Below, piece after piece: positions 1 through 8,342 of a DNA stretch of 45,475 nucleotides. Made by a program: the position numbers and the translations under genes. The stretch comes from Akkermansiaceae bacterium (GTDB lineage Bacteria; Verrucomicrobiota; Verrucomicrobiia; Verrucomicrobiales; Akkermansiaceae): assembly GCA_903908495.1 (NCBI GenBank), contig CAIVSK010000151.1:1-45475 (forward strand). The letters are read 5' to 3'. The stretch's first letter is position 1. Every line of letters begins with the position of its first letter. The notes under the pieces were generated by a model, which was not told the DNA's origin, searched no databases, and saw only the letters and a list, made by a program, of their open reading frames with translations.

Positions 1-28
1 CCACGGACTTCGGCGTGAGCTCCGTCGA

Positions 29-161
29 ACGATTTCACGGAATGCACGGATTCAGAAAGAGGTATGAATTTTTGTGAATTCGCCATGTGGGTGAGTCTGA
101 GACTTGATTAATCAGGGCCATCTTATCCGTGAAATCCTCTTCAATCCGTGAAATCTGTGGT
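29..161 (-). repeat. Short inverted-repeat element, copy 1
   Basis: Read on the minus strand, this stretch aligns along nearly its whole length with positions 24603-24739. Both begin with a block of the type ACC-AC-[AG]-GATTTCACGGA, pass through GAAGAGGATT and GGATAAGATGG, and end with ATCCGTGCATTCCGTGAAATC. One end of this copy (29-35) has decayed, so the terminal repeat is complete only at the 161 end. There is no coding frame worth believing in it. It resembles a MITE or other small non-autonomous repeat; the transposase that would move it is not in the window. Confidence 0.75.
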
Positions 162-202
162 AAAAACGCGCCACTGCAACCCATTCCATTTTCCATTCCA
201 GG

Positions 203-1921
203 ATGAATGAATTGCCGGAAAGCGACCCGACGCTGCACGACGCGCAGGCACGTGGCGGGCCGCCGCGCCGCCTGAAATTTTTGCGGCGTTTTTTCAAAGG
301 GCATCAAGAACTGCGCATCGGGTGGATGATCCTGGATGCCTTGACCGTCCTCGTGCTCATCGCACTGGGGGTTGCGGCCAAGCCGGCCTACCGGGATGAT
401 GCTGGGTTTCGTGCGGCGATCGTGCCGCTGCTCATCCAACGCGGCCAGTGCGAGCTGGCCGAAAAGTCGCTGCGAGTGGTGATGGGGCCGGCGGACGGGC
501 CCATGGTGAAGCTCGAGTTGCTGCGAGTGCTGTGCAGCCGCCCGAGCGTCGAGCACGTGGTCGAGGCACAGCGGATTTTCGCGGATTTGATCGCCGCCCA
601 CGCCGATGACGCGTCGCTCGCCGCCCTCCTCATCCTCGGCGACGCCCCGCTCGGGCTGGTCGAGGGCGAGCCGCTGCCGGATTTGCCGAAGTGGCTCGAA
701 AGCCAGCCCAAGCCACCACCCTGCACCACTTGCTGGCGCTGCACCCGGCACTGCGGGCCCACCCGGAGTCGGCCACTCACATTTATGAATTGGCGGCCAA
801 GCGGTTTCTGGCCAGCGATCCGGCGGTGCTCGGAACTTGGTTGCTCCGCCACGAACAAGCTGAAATGGCCGTCACCTTGCTGGAAGTGGCGGCCCAAACC
901 CGCTCAGACGCCTACATTTCCCGCCTCAATGCCCTGATGCATTTAAACAAGGATGCCGAAATCGCCGCCGCGCTGGCTGCGCCTCCCGCCTCGGTCGATT
1001 TGGTCGAACTCGAGGTCATGCACGCCAACCTCGCAACCCGTCGCAGCGATCCAATCGCCGCCGGGGCCGCGTGGACCCGCGCCCTCAACCACGCGGCGTA
1101 CGATACCACCCGCAACCGCTGCATCGACCTCGCCCGCATCGCGCAACGCCGCGGCGCGAAGGATGCCGCCGAGGACGCCTGGGTGGCTGCAGTTCGCTTG
1201 GGCTGGGGCCAACTGCCGCTCGGAGGACTTGATGGCGATGTACCGCACCCTGCTGCGCTTCGAGCCACGCAACCCCGAATTGCTCAACAAGGCCTACTAT
1301 TTTGCCCTGCTCGAAGGCGTCCAGCCGCCCAGTCAGGTCGCCTCGGTGATCGGTAAACTCACCGAGAGCCAGGACAAGCCAGTGTACAACTCGACCCTGA
1401 TGCTGGCCGAGATGTTGGACGGGCGTGCCGCCGAGGCGCTGGCTCTGCTGCCCAAAGTCCGCGCTGGCACCGGGGTGTCGCCCCGCATGCTCGCGGCACT
1501 CGAAGGCACCGCTCGGGTCCTCACAGGCGACACCGCAGCGGGCACCGCCATGCTCAGCGATGTCAATTGGCGCGAATTCATGGGCCAGGAACGCAAACTT
1601 TTCCGCAGCATTCTGGTGACCTTTAAAAATTCCAAGCTGTCGATGCCGGACTTGGGCACCCCGGCGGCCACCATCAATGCCGCCGAGATTCCAGCATGGC
1701 GCAAGGTGGTAGAGCGCTTCGAAAAGGAACGTGCGGGCGATGTCCTGCCCGCGCTGCTGGCCCCCAAAATCCCCGGCACCAGCGAGTCAGGGGGAGAGGA
1801 TCCTAGCCACAGCCCCGCCTGGCGCAAGGCCCTCACCCACACCGAAAACAAGGCTGCGGACGGAACCCTCCCGCCGCTGCCGGAACGGCCGGAGCACCAC
1901 AGCCCGCGCGCCGTGCCGTGA
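203..1921 (+). pseudogene. TPR-like membrane-anchored protein gene with two compensating frameshifts
   Basis: Three overlapping reading frames join into one protein of roughly 570 residues. The first frame runs from the ATG at 203 to about 700-712. The coding character then moves to another frame until about 1216-1223, and returns to the first frame until the stop at 1921. The two shifts cancel. The product has a cytoplasmic N-terminus, one membrane helix at about residues 44-62 (DALTVLVLIALGVAA), then alanine/leucine-rich helical pairs resembling TPR or Sel1-type repeats. No enzyme motif was recognised. The protein may be a scaffold or assembly factor, which is inference from architecture only. 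The frameshifts may be real gene decay or two sequencing indels; the undamaged composition on both sides favours a recent or technical origin. A hairpin followed by a T-run lies about 115 bases beyond the stop. Confidence 0.6.
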
Positions 1922-2033
1922 CGGGGAGGGGTTACCTGCAGAGTCTGGGCTTCGCGCGGCGGCAGGCGCGGTGCCTGGCCCCGCCCTCAAACACGGCAAG
2001 GCTGCCCGTGCCCCACTTCGCCATTCCCAACCC

Positions 2034-2066
2034 CGGGCCTCGTGCCTGAGGGGCGGCCCGTTTTTG
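2034..2066 (+). terminator. Probable intrinsic terminator after the TPR-like gene
   Basis: A CGGGCC...GGCCCG stem with an additional CTC/GAG inner pairing is followed directly by five T residues at 2061-2065. It points with the plus-strand gene ending at 1921 and sits just before the convergent plsC stop. Confidence 0.5.
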
Positions 2067-2081
2067 ACCGTTCTGTGGCCC

Positions 2082-2687
2082 TCAGAGGTCGTGGATGGCG
2101 CACATGATGCGCTTGGCCAGCAGATCGTAACCGTCCTTGGTGGCGGCTTGCTTCAATTCCGCCGGGCTGAGGCGGATGGCCGGGCCGATGGTCAGGCTGA
2201 TGCGCGACGGGCGCAGGAACGAGGCACCACGGGGCAGAGCCTCGTAGGCGCCGCGGATGCGCACCGGTTGGATGATGGCAGCGGATTTGGCGGCGACGAA
2301 ACCGACGCCTGGGGCGGCTTCGGCGATGTTGCCATCGAAGGTGCGGGAGCCCTCCGGGAAGATGACGACGCGATGGCCGGCCTTGAGCAGGCGGATGATG
2401 TGCTTGAGGCCGGCGAGGTCCGGCTTTTCCTGATCCAGCGGGAAGGCATTCCATTGTCGGTAGAGCCAGCCGCAAAAGCCGCGGAAGAGGGTTTTGCGGG
2501 CGACGAAGAACGTCGGCGTGTCATAGAGGTTGGCCAGTAGCGGCGGATCCATATAACTCTGGTGATTGGCTGCGACCAACACCGCTCCTTCGGTGACCAG
2601 ATGCTCGCGCCCTTCGATTCGCAGACCGTAAAAGGAGCGGAACCCCGCTCCGAAGGTCATCCAGGATAACCAGTAGATGAAAGTCAT
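2082..2687 (-). CDS. plsC: 1-acyl-sn-glycerol-3-phosphate acyltransferase (PlsC family)
   Basis: This enzyme transfers an acyl group to lysophosphatidic acid, making phosphatidic acid for membrane phospholipids, and acts at the inner membrane. The 201-residue protein has the catalytic NHxxxxD block (NHQSYMD, His42 and Asp47) and the substrate-binding FPEGSR block at about residues 110-115, both in family-typical spacing. A hydrophobic N-terminus (FIYWLSWMTFGAGF) fits membrane association. Length is normal for a minimal PlsC. It is the last gene of the tyrA-aroA-cmk run on the minus strand, but is separated from cmk by 135 bases that include a heptamer tandem repeat ending about 20 bases before its ATG. 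A substrate other than lysophosphatidate is possible, since PlsC paralogues are common. Confidence 0.9.
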   Translation of the reverse strand: MTFIYWLSWMTFGAGFRSFYGLRIEGREHLVTEGAVLVAANHQSYMDPPLLANLYDTPTFFVARKTLFRGFCGWLYRQWNAFPLDQEKPDLAGLKHIIRLLKAGHRVVIFPEGSRTFDGNIAEAAPGVGFVAAKSAAIIQPVRIRGAYEALPRGASFLRPSRISLTIGPAIRLSPAELKQAATKDGYDLLAKRIMCAIHDL

Positions 2688-2706
2688 GGCAGTTATTGGT
2701 GAATGG

Positions 2707-2748
2707 TTATTAGTTATTAGTTATTAGTTATTAGTTATTAGTTATTAG
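2707..2748. repeat. Heptanucleotide tandem repeat (TTATTAG)x6
   Basis: Six perfect head-to-tail copies of TTATTAG lie between cmk and plsC, about 20 bases upstream of the plsC start (the repeat reads CTAATAA on the coding strand). Related degenerate words (AGTTATTGG, CTAACCAATAACC) flank it on both sides up to about 2817. Perfect short tandem repeats change copy number by slippage, so the spacing between cmk and plsC could vary between strains. Confidence 0.9.
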
Positions 2749-2822
2749 GGAAGAAGGGGCGGAAAATGGCGGTGGTGTCTTGTTAGCCGATAACCCATAA
2801 CATCTAACCAATAACCGGCCGT

Positions 2823-3488
2823 TCAAACCGCCAGTCCCTGCTGTTTGAGGATCTCGAGGGCGGCGAGAACGCTGGCCTCGATCGAGTGATGGGAGTTGTC
2901 GAGGATGGCGGCACCGGGGGCGACCATCAGCGGCGCGGTGCTGCGGTTGCTGTCGGCGGCATCGCGCTGGGCCACCGAGTCGATTTCCCCCATGTTGCTG
3001 CGGCGCGCGCTGCGGACGTGCTCGGCGGCATGGACGTAGATTTTGTAGGGGGTATCCGGAAAAACGACTGATCCGATATCGCGGCCTTCCATCACGATGT
3101 TGGTGCGGGTGAGGTAGTCGCGCTGGAGGGCAACGAGTTTGGCGCGGACTTCCGGGATGGCGGCGACGGTGGAGACATTGGCATTGACCGCCTCGCTGCG
3201 CAGCGCGTCGCCGGGATCGCAGCCATTGAGGGTGATGGTGGAGCTCAGACCGTCATCGCCGCACTCGATGGTGAGCCGGTGGAGCAGGTCGATGACGGCG
3301 GCGTGGTCGCTGGGGTCGATGTGATCCTGCAGCGCCTGCCAAGTGATGGCGCGATACATGGCACCGGAGTTGACCATGATCAGGCCGAGGCGGGTGGCGA
3401 GTTGGTGGGCGAGGGTGCTCTTGCCGGAAGCGGCGGGGCCGTCGATGGCGATGGCGAAGTGGGGGGCGGTTGAAGGCATGGGCGTCAC
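2823..3488 (-). CDS. cmk: Cytidylate kinase
   Basis: Cytidylate kinase phosphorylates CMP and dCMP with ATP in pyrimidine nucleotide recycling, in the cytoplasm. The protein of about 221 residues carries the P-loop GPAASGKST near residue 17, followed by the family-typical segment VNSGAMYRAITW and the later EGRDIGSVVFPD block, so active-site elements look complete. The longest reading starts with GTG at 3488 and overlaps the aroA stop codon as GTGA, a usual sign of translational coupling; an in-frame ATG at 3479 is an equally acceptable start. Adjacent placement of aroA and cmk is seen in many bacteria. Downstream, plsC follows after a tandem-repeat-containing gap. Confidence 0.95.
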   Translation of the reverse strand: MTPMPSTAPHFAIAIDGPAASGKSTLAHQLATRLGLIMVNSGAMYRAITWQALQDHIDPSDHAAVIDLLHRLTIECGDDGLSSTITLNGCDPGDALRSEAVNANVSTVAAIPEVRAKLVALQRDYLTRTNIVMEGRDIGSVVFPDTPYKIYVHAAEHVRSARRSNMGEIDSVAQRDAADSNRSTAPLMVAPGAAILDNSHHSIEASVLAALEILKQQGLAV

Positions 3489-4837
3489 AAATGGGAGCGG
3501 GTGGGCAGGGTGAAATCGGCGGGGGTGGAGCGCTGGCCGAGGATGGCTTGCAGGTGGTGGGCGAAGCCGGGGTAAGAGGTATTCACGCAGGCGGTGTTGC
3601 GGATGATCGTCTCACCGGTGGCAAAGAGTCCTGCGATGGCAAAGGCCATGGCAATGCGGTGGTCACCGGAACTATCAATCTCGGCGGCGTGGAGCGGGTG
3701 GCCGCCCTCGATCTCCATGCCATCCTCGAACTCGGTGACCTGCGCGCCCATGGCGCGGAGGTTGTTGACGACGGTGGTGATGCGGTCGGTTTCCTTGACG
3801 CGCAGTTCGCTGGCATTGCGGATGACGGTGCGGCCGGTGGCCAGCGCGGCGGCCACCGCGAGCACCGGGATTTCATCGATGAGATTGGGAATTTCCGCAG
3901 CCAAAATGCAGGTGCCGACCAGCGGCGCGCCGTGGATCTCGACATTGCCGATCGGCTCGCCGGCCCCGTGTTGGACGGTTTCTATCATGTGTGCGCCCAT
4001 CCGACCGAGCACCTTGAGAATGGCGGTGCGGGTGGGATTGAGGCCGACGTCCTTGATGAGCAGGCGCGAGCCGGGCAGGGCGGCGGCGGCGACCAGCCAA
4101 AACGCGGCGCTGGAAATATCGCCCGGAACGGTGAAATCGCAGGCCACCGGCATCTGGCCGCCATCGATCGATATGGCGTTGTCATGGCTGCGGGTGGTGA
4201 CGCCGAAGGAGGCGAGCATGCGCTCGGTATGGTCGCGGGTTTCTGCCGGCTGGATCACGGTGGTGGTGCCGTCGGCAAACATCCCGGCGAGCAGGACCGC
4301 GCTTTTGACCTGGGCGCTGGCGACCGGCATTTGATAGGTTATGGGGGTCAGCGCGGTGCCGCGGATGACAAGCGGGGCGCAGCCGGGTTTGGTGCCGCGG
4401 GTTTCGATGAGGGCACCCATTTGGCCGAGAGGGGTGGTGATGCGGCCCATCGGGCGGGACGAGAGCGAGGCATCGCCAAAGAGTTCCGAGGTGAATGGCT
4501 GGCCGGCTAACAATCCTGCCAGCAGCCGCATGCCGGTGCCGGAATTGCCACAATCAATCGGCCCGGGCGGGCTGCTCAATCGCATCGCCTGGCCGTGGAC
4601 GACGAGGTGGGTGGGACCGTAGCCTACGAGTTCCTCGATCACCTCGTGGCGGGCACCCAGGGCTTGCATGGCATGCAGGGTGTTGAGGCAGTCCTCGCTG
4701 GGCAGGAAATTGCGGACCCGGCAAATGCCGTTAGACAGGGCGCTGAAAATGGCGGCGCGGTGCGAGATGCTCTTATCCCCGGGCACACTGAATTCGGCAT
4801 GGAGAGAGGTGATGGCCGTGACGCGGAGTTCTGACAT
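3485..4837 (-). CDS. aroA: 3-phosphoshikimate 1-carboxyvinyltransferase (EPSP synthase)
   Basis: EPSP synthase joins phosphoenolpyruvate to shikimate 3-phosphate, the penultimate step to chorismate. The protein is about 450 residues, normal length. Visible family blocks are PGDKSISHR near the N-terminus, GNSGTGMR at about residue 97-104, SSRPMGRI, the LRVKETDRI segment and the C-terminal GDHRIAMAFAI. A reading from TTG at 4846 is possible, but the ATG at 4837 (MSELRVTAI) is preferred. The gene follows tyrA by 22 bases and overlaps cmk at its stop, so the three are very probably one operon. It supplies chorismate for the tyrosine branch handled by the TyrA just upstream. Confidence 0.96.
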   Translation of the reverse strand: MSELRVTAITSLHAEFSVPGDKSISHRAAIFSALSNGICRVRNFLPSEDCLNTLHAMQALGARHEVIEELVGYGPTHLVVHGQAMRLSSPPGPIDCGNSGTGMRLLAGLLAGQPFTSELFGDASLSSRPMGRITTPLGQMGALIETRGTKPGCAPLVIRGTALTPITYQMPVASAQVKSAVLLAGMFADGTTTVIQPAETRDHTERMLASFGVTTRSHDNAISIDGGQMPVACDFTVPGDISSAAFWLVAAAALPGSRLLIKDVGLNPTRTAILKVLGRMGAHMIETVQHGAGEPIGNVEIHGAPLVGTCILAAEIPNLIDEIPVLAVAAALATGRTVIRNASELRVKETDRITTVVNNLRAMGAQVTEFEDGMEIEGGHPLHAAEIDSSGDHRIAMAFAIAGLFATGETIIRNTACVNTSYPGFAHHLQAILGQRSTPADFTLPTRSHL

Positions 4838-4859
4838 GGAAAACAAGGGGGGGTGGGCG

Positions 4860-5723
4860 TTAGAGCGGTGGGGTGAGCGAGTCGCGGCGGTGTTTGGCGG
4901 TGGCGAGCCAGAGCCGGGCTTGGGCGTGATCGGCGGCTTCCAGGCTTGCTAAAAGCGCGGCGAGATCTTCGATGGATTCGCGCAAGGGGCCGACGATGGC
5001 TTGGCGGTTCTCGATGAGAATTTCCGCCCACATTTCAGGATTGCCGGAGGCGACCCGCGTGGTGTCGCGCAATCCGCCGCCGCCGAAGCGGCCGAGGCTC
5101 GGGTCATCCAGGCAGATGCGGGCGCCGGAGGCGGCTAGGATATGTGGCAGGTGGCTGATGCGGGCGACCAGGGCGTCGTGGGTGGCCGCGCTGAGCCAGG
5201 TGGTTTGGCAGCCAATGGTCTGCCAGAAATGCTCCAAGGCGGCGGCCAGCGGGGCAGGGGCCTGGTCGTCATTGGTGAGCAGACAGGCGGCGCCATCGAA
5301 CAGGCGGGCGGTGGCGGCGGCGATGCCAACTTGTTCGGACCCGGCCATCGGGTGGCTGCCGATGAAAGCGACGGGGGAGTTCGCCAGCAGCGGTGCGAGC
5401 GTTTGATGCGGTGTTTGTTTGACGCTGCCAACGTCTGTGATGAGGCAGTGGTCCGGCAGGCCCGCGTCCAGCGCGGATCTCACCAAATCGGCCATGCTGC
5501 CCACCGGCACGGCGAGGATGACAAGGTCCACTTCGGCGAGCGCCTCGTCGAGGAGTCCGGTGGCGTGGGTGATGCCGCGGCGCTTGGCGGCTTCCAGCGT
5601 TGCACTGCGGCGCGCCCACAGCCGCACCTGTGGCGGGTGCTCAAGCGCGCCGAGGGCGAGTGCCAGCGAGCCGCCTAGCAGCCCGCCGCCGAGGATCGCA
5701 ATTTTTGGGAATGTGTCTGTCAT
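4860..5723 (-). CDS. tyrA: Prephenate (or arogenate) dehydrogenase
   Basis: TyrA oxidatively decarboxylates prephenate or arogenate toward tyrosine with NAD(P)+. The start at ATG 5723 places the Rossmann loop GGGLLGGSLALAL close to the N-terminus; the longer GTG-started form (from 5759) adds 12 residues of no recognisable content. Further family blocks are ILAVPVGSM, DVGSVK and FIGSHPMAGSE, the last containing the catalytic histidine region. The protein of 287 residues corresponds to the simple monofunctional form: no chorismate mutase or ACT domain was seen. The substrate and cofactor preference cannot be decided by eye. It heads the tyrA-aroA-cmk operon. Confidence 0.93.
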   Translation of the reverse strand: MTDTFPKIAILGGGLLGGSLALALGALEHPPQVRLWARRSATLEAAKRRGITHATGLLDEALAEVDLVILAVPVGSMADLVRSALDAGLPDHCLITDVGSVKQTPHQTLAPLLANSPVAFIGSHPMAGSEQVGIAAATARLFDGAACLLTNDDQAPAPLAAALEHFWQTIGCQTTWLSAATHDALVARISHLPHILAASGARICLDDPSLGRFGGGGLRDTTRVASGNPEMWAEILIENRQAIVGPLRESIEDLAALLASLEAADHAQARLWLATAKHRRDSLTPPL

Positions 5724-5765
5724 CCGAAAAATACCAGCGGGTTCGAGGCGGCTTGGCACGGGTGG

Positions 5766-6251
5766 TTAGGGAACGCGGAAAAACTTCTTATCAGAAGCCG
5801 GATAGCCAGGGTCCGGCACGACTGTGCCGCTGGGGATGGTGCGCACCAGGATGAGCTTGTGGTTGTATGGGCTCAAGACGTAGCCGGGTTTGCCGGGTGC
5901 CGCGGTGGCCACGGGCAGGTCGGGGCTGGCGGCTGCGGGTGGATTTTCCAGGGTGGCTGCGGATTGCGGTTGGGTTGGCGACTGCCTTGGCGGCGGGGTT
6001 GGCGTGGGGTGGACTGCGGCGGGCGGCAGCGGGCGCGCGGTCACGGCGGTGGCTGGTTTGGCCGCTTGCGCGTGGATGTTAGGATCGCTTTTGGCCGCAG
6101 GGGCCGTCACGACAGGTGCCGGCGCGATGCGGGCCGGCATTGGGCGGGTGCGGGGCGTGGCCCGGTACGGCGGGTTTTCCGGATAGGGGGAGCAGGAAAC
6201 GAGCAAGCCACCGCTGGTTGCGGCAAGGCAAGCAAGAATCCGGGAGGGCAT
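5766..6251 (-). CDS. Small lipoprotein, paralogue of the neighbouring lipoprotein
   Basis: The ATG at 6251 gives a 161-residue protein with a clean lipoprotein signal: hydrophobic MPSRILACLAATSGG then LLVSC with Cys20. A proline/alanine-rich, low-complexity linker of about 80 residues follows, then a conserved C-terminal module containing APGKPGYVLSPYN and ending in PASDKKFFRVP. The same layout, lipobox and C-terminal module recur in the adjacent gene at 6454-6918. Longer readings up to 6404 add sequence without signal-peptide character. Function is unknown; the disordered linker followed by a compact end suggests a surface- or peptidoglycan-facing lipoprotein, which is inference. The gene ends 42 bases before the tyrA start and could be co-transcribed with it. 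Confidence 0.75.
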   Translation of the reverse strand: MPSRILACLAATSGGLLVSCSPYPENPPYRATPRTRPMPARIAPAPVVTAPAAKSDPNIHAQAAKPATAVTARPLPPAAVHPTPTPPPRQSPTQPQSAATLENPPAAASPDLPVATAAPGKPGYVLSPYNHKLILVRTIPSGTVVPDPGYPASDKKFFRVP

Positions 6252-6453
6252 CGTGAGACAGGTGGGGCGGGCCATGCTGAGGCAGTTGAGCGACGAAGGC
6301 GAGGGGGCGAACGCGGGACACTTTGGCCAAAACAGCCAACCCGTCAAGGGAAGGCTGTGGGAGAAGGCGCTCATCGCGAGCCGCCTGTCCGGTCCGTCTG
6401 GCACGCCGCCCGAGTGGCGTCGGGCAGTGCGCTTGGCCGGCCTGCGGCCATCG

Positions 6454-6918
6454 TTAGGGCACGCGGAAATACTTTTTCTCGGAGGCCGGATAGGTCGGGT
6501 CGCTCACCAGTGTGCCGCGGGGCCGCTTTTTGCCGGCGTCATCGTGGACGTCGATGATTTTGTTATTATACGGGCTCAGGACGAAGCCGTCCTTGCCTGG
6601 AGCATTCTTGGCGTACTCGTAGTCGAGAGGTTTGGTCGGCTCGGGCTTGTTGCCGGTTTCTGGCGGGGCATCGGTCGGCTCGCGGGTTAGATCAGGTGCT
6701 TGCTGCTCGGCTTGGGCTTGCATGCGTTTCTCATCTTCCGCCCGTTTGATTTCTGCCTGCTGGGCGTCACGCTTGGCCTGCTCGGTTTGTGCGGCGGTGA
6801 GTTGGGCGGGCTTGGTCCCGGTTTTGGGCCCGCGCTTGGGGTGTTCCTGGTAGGGGGAGCAAGACACGAGCAGCACGCTGGCGACTGCAACAAGGCCGGA
6901 GAGGATGCGGAGAATCAT
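6454..6918 (-). CDS. Small lipoprotein with conserved C-terminal module
   Basis: This 154-residue protein begins with a lipoprotein signal (MILRILSGLVAVASV, then LLVSC, Cys20) followed by SPYQEHP. A charged, glutamine-rich helical linker (about residues 40-80) follows. The C-terminal module contains APGKDGFVLSPYNNKIIDV and ends in YPASEKKYFRVP. It shares the lipobox context, APGK-G-VLSPYN and PAS-KK-FRVP with the gene immediately downstream, while the linkers differ completely, as expected for a tandem duplication whose spacer evolved freely. No domain family was recognised by name. It is probably anchored in the inner or outer membrane. Confidence 0.8.
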   Translation of the reverse strand: MILRILSGLVAVASVLLVSCSPYQEHPKRGPKTGTKPAQLTAAQTEQAKRDAQQAEIKRAEDEKRMQAQAEQQAPDLTREPTDAPPETGNKPEPTKPLDYEYAKNAPGKDGFVLSPYNNKIIDVHDDAGKKRPRGTLVSDPTYPASEKKYFRVP

Positions 6919-7093
6919 GACGACTTGGGGGGAGACGGTGGGGTGTAGGGAAACAAGCGGTCCGGCGTTTGGCCGAAAACCAGCCCTAGTCTAGGCTTCG
7001 CCGCTACAGCGTCAAGGCTGGATTGCGAATTTTTGCGCCGTGGCAGCGGCGGCAAGCCCTTCACAGACCCGCCGGGTCTGGCGCCTTCCGGCG

Positions 7094-7133
7094 GAAAAAC
7101 ACACGGCGGCCCTGGCAAGCCAGGACCGCCGTG
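7094..7133 (-). terminator. Strong intrinsic terminator of the aldolase gene
   Basis: On the minus strand a 15-pair stem (arms 7119-7133 and 7102-7116, one mismatch) with a two-base loop is followed by TGTTTTT. It begins about 15 bases after the aldolase stop codon, so transcription of the aldolase should end before the lipoprotein genes. Confidence 0.9.
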
Positions 7134-7147
7134 GCAAGTGGGTTGGC

Positions 7148-8179
7148 TCAGACGCTGCCGCAGATGCTGCGTCCGGTCGAGCGCAGGTCATTGCAGGCGT
7201 CCTTGAGACGGTTGGCGAGGCCGATCTCGGCCTTCTTGAGATAGCCGCGCGGATCGTAGGCTTTCTTGTCGCCGACTTCGCCGTCGATTTTAAGCACGCC
7301 TTCGATGTTCTGGCAGATATGGGTGACGATGGGGCGGGTGAAGGCGTATTGGGTGTCGGTATCGATGTTCATTTTGACAACGCCGTAATCGAGGGTTTCG
7401 CGGATGTCGGAGAGTTCCGAACCGGAGCCACCGTGGAACACGAGGTCCATTTCGGCCGCCGCGCCGTGCTTGTCGGTGACGGCCTTTTGGCCATCGCGCA
7501 GGATGGTGGGCATGAGTTTGACGGCACCGGGCTTGTAGGCACCGTGGACGTTGCCAAAGGTGGCTGCAAACAGGAAGCGGCCCAGCGGTTGGAGCGTTTC
7601 ATAGACGGTGAGCATGTCCTCCGTGGTGGTGTAGAGCTTGTCGGCAGGGGTGCCGGAGGTGTCATGGCCGTCCTCTTCGCCACCGACCACGCCGGCTTCC
7701 ACTTCAAGGATGATGTCCAGTTCCGCGCATTCCTTGAGGAGTTTCTTGGAAAGCTCCATGTTGTCGGCCAGCGGCAACTCGGAGGCATCCAGCATGTGAC
7801 TCTGGAACAACGGGCCCTTGCCCTCGGCGATGCGCTGGCGCGATGCGTCGAGCAGCGGCCGCAGGAACGACTCGACCTTGCCGGGCTGGCAGTGGTCGGT
7901 GTGCAGGGCCACCAGCACGTTGTATTTCTCCGCCAGCCGGTGGGCGGCTTCGGCTAACACGATGGCACCGAACGCCTCATCGCCCACGCTGGAACCCGAG
8001 GCGAACTTGCCGCCTCCGGTGGAAACCTGGATGATGCCGTCGGACTTGGACTCCGCAAATGCGCGGAGGGCCCCGTTGATGGTGATGATGGAGGTGACGT
8101 TGACCGCCGGATAGGCATAGCCACCTTGTTGGGCGGCATCCAGCATGGCACGGTATTGGGCAGGAGTAGCAATTGGCAT
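7148..8179 (-). CDS. fbaA: Class II fructose-bisphosphate aldolase
   Basis: This zinc enzyme cleaves fructose 1,6-bisphosphate into dihydroxyacetone phosphate and glyceraldehyde 3-phosphate in glycolysis and works in reverse in gluconeogenesis. Starting at the ATG at 8179 (MPIATPAQYRAML) the protein has 343 residues, typical for the long E. coli-like class IIA group. The metal and active-site elements are visible: VALHTDHCQ, the EAGVVGGEEDGHD loop that marks class IIA, FGNVHGAYKPG, FHGGSGS and VVKMNIDTDTQYAF. The extra in-frame codons up to 8281 carry no family similarity and were not used. The gene is monocistronic judging by the terminator after it and the divergent gene at 8343. Confidence 0.96.
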   Translation of the reverse strand: MPIATPAQYRAMLDAAQQGGYAYPAVNVTSIITINGALRAFAESKSDGIIQVSTGGGKFASGSSVGDEAFGAIVLAEAAHRLAEKYNVLVALHTDHCQPGKVESFLRPLLDASRQRIAEGKGPLFQSHMLDASELPLADNMELSKKLLKECAELDIILEVEAGVVGGEEDGHDTSGTPADKLYTTTEDMLTVYETLQPLGRFLFAATFGNVHGAYKPGAVKLMPTILRDGQKAVTDKHGAAAEMDLVFHGGSGSELSDIRETLDYGVVKMNIDTDTQYAFTRPIVTHICQNIEGVLKIDGEVGDKKAYDPRGYLKKAEIGLANRLKDACNDLRSTGRSICGSV

Positions 8180-8342
8180 AACGGCCCTTGCGTATCCAAC
8201 CGGCGCGCATGCTGCAAGCGGTATTGACAACAATCGCAGGAAAAATTCTCCGGGTCGGGGGGAATTCGTGGCGGCGTGCATGTTTGTGGATGTTTGTGGG
8301 TTGCCAAACCCGGTCTAGCGGGGTTAAACTGCGCGGAGCACG

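Noticed and set aside
8146..8160. TGGCAC word resembling a sigma-54 -24 element inside the aldolase gene
   Set aside because: The -12 half at the correct distance reads TGGG rather than TTGC, and it lies within coding sequence.
8224..8229. TTGACA on the plus strand before the membrane protein gene
   Set aside because: No acceptable -10 hexamer at 16-18 bases, and over 110 bases from the start codon.
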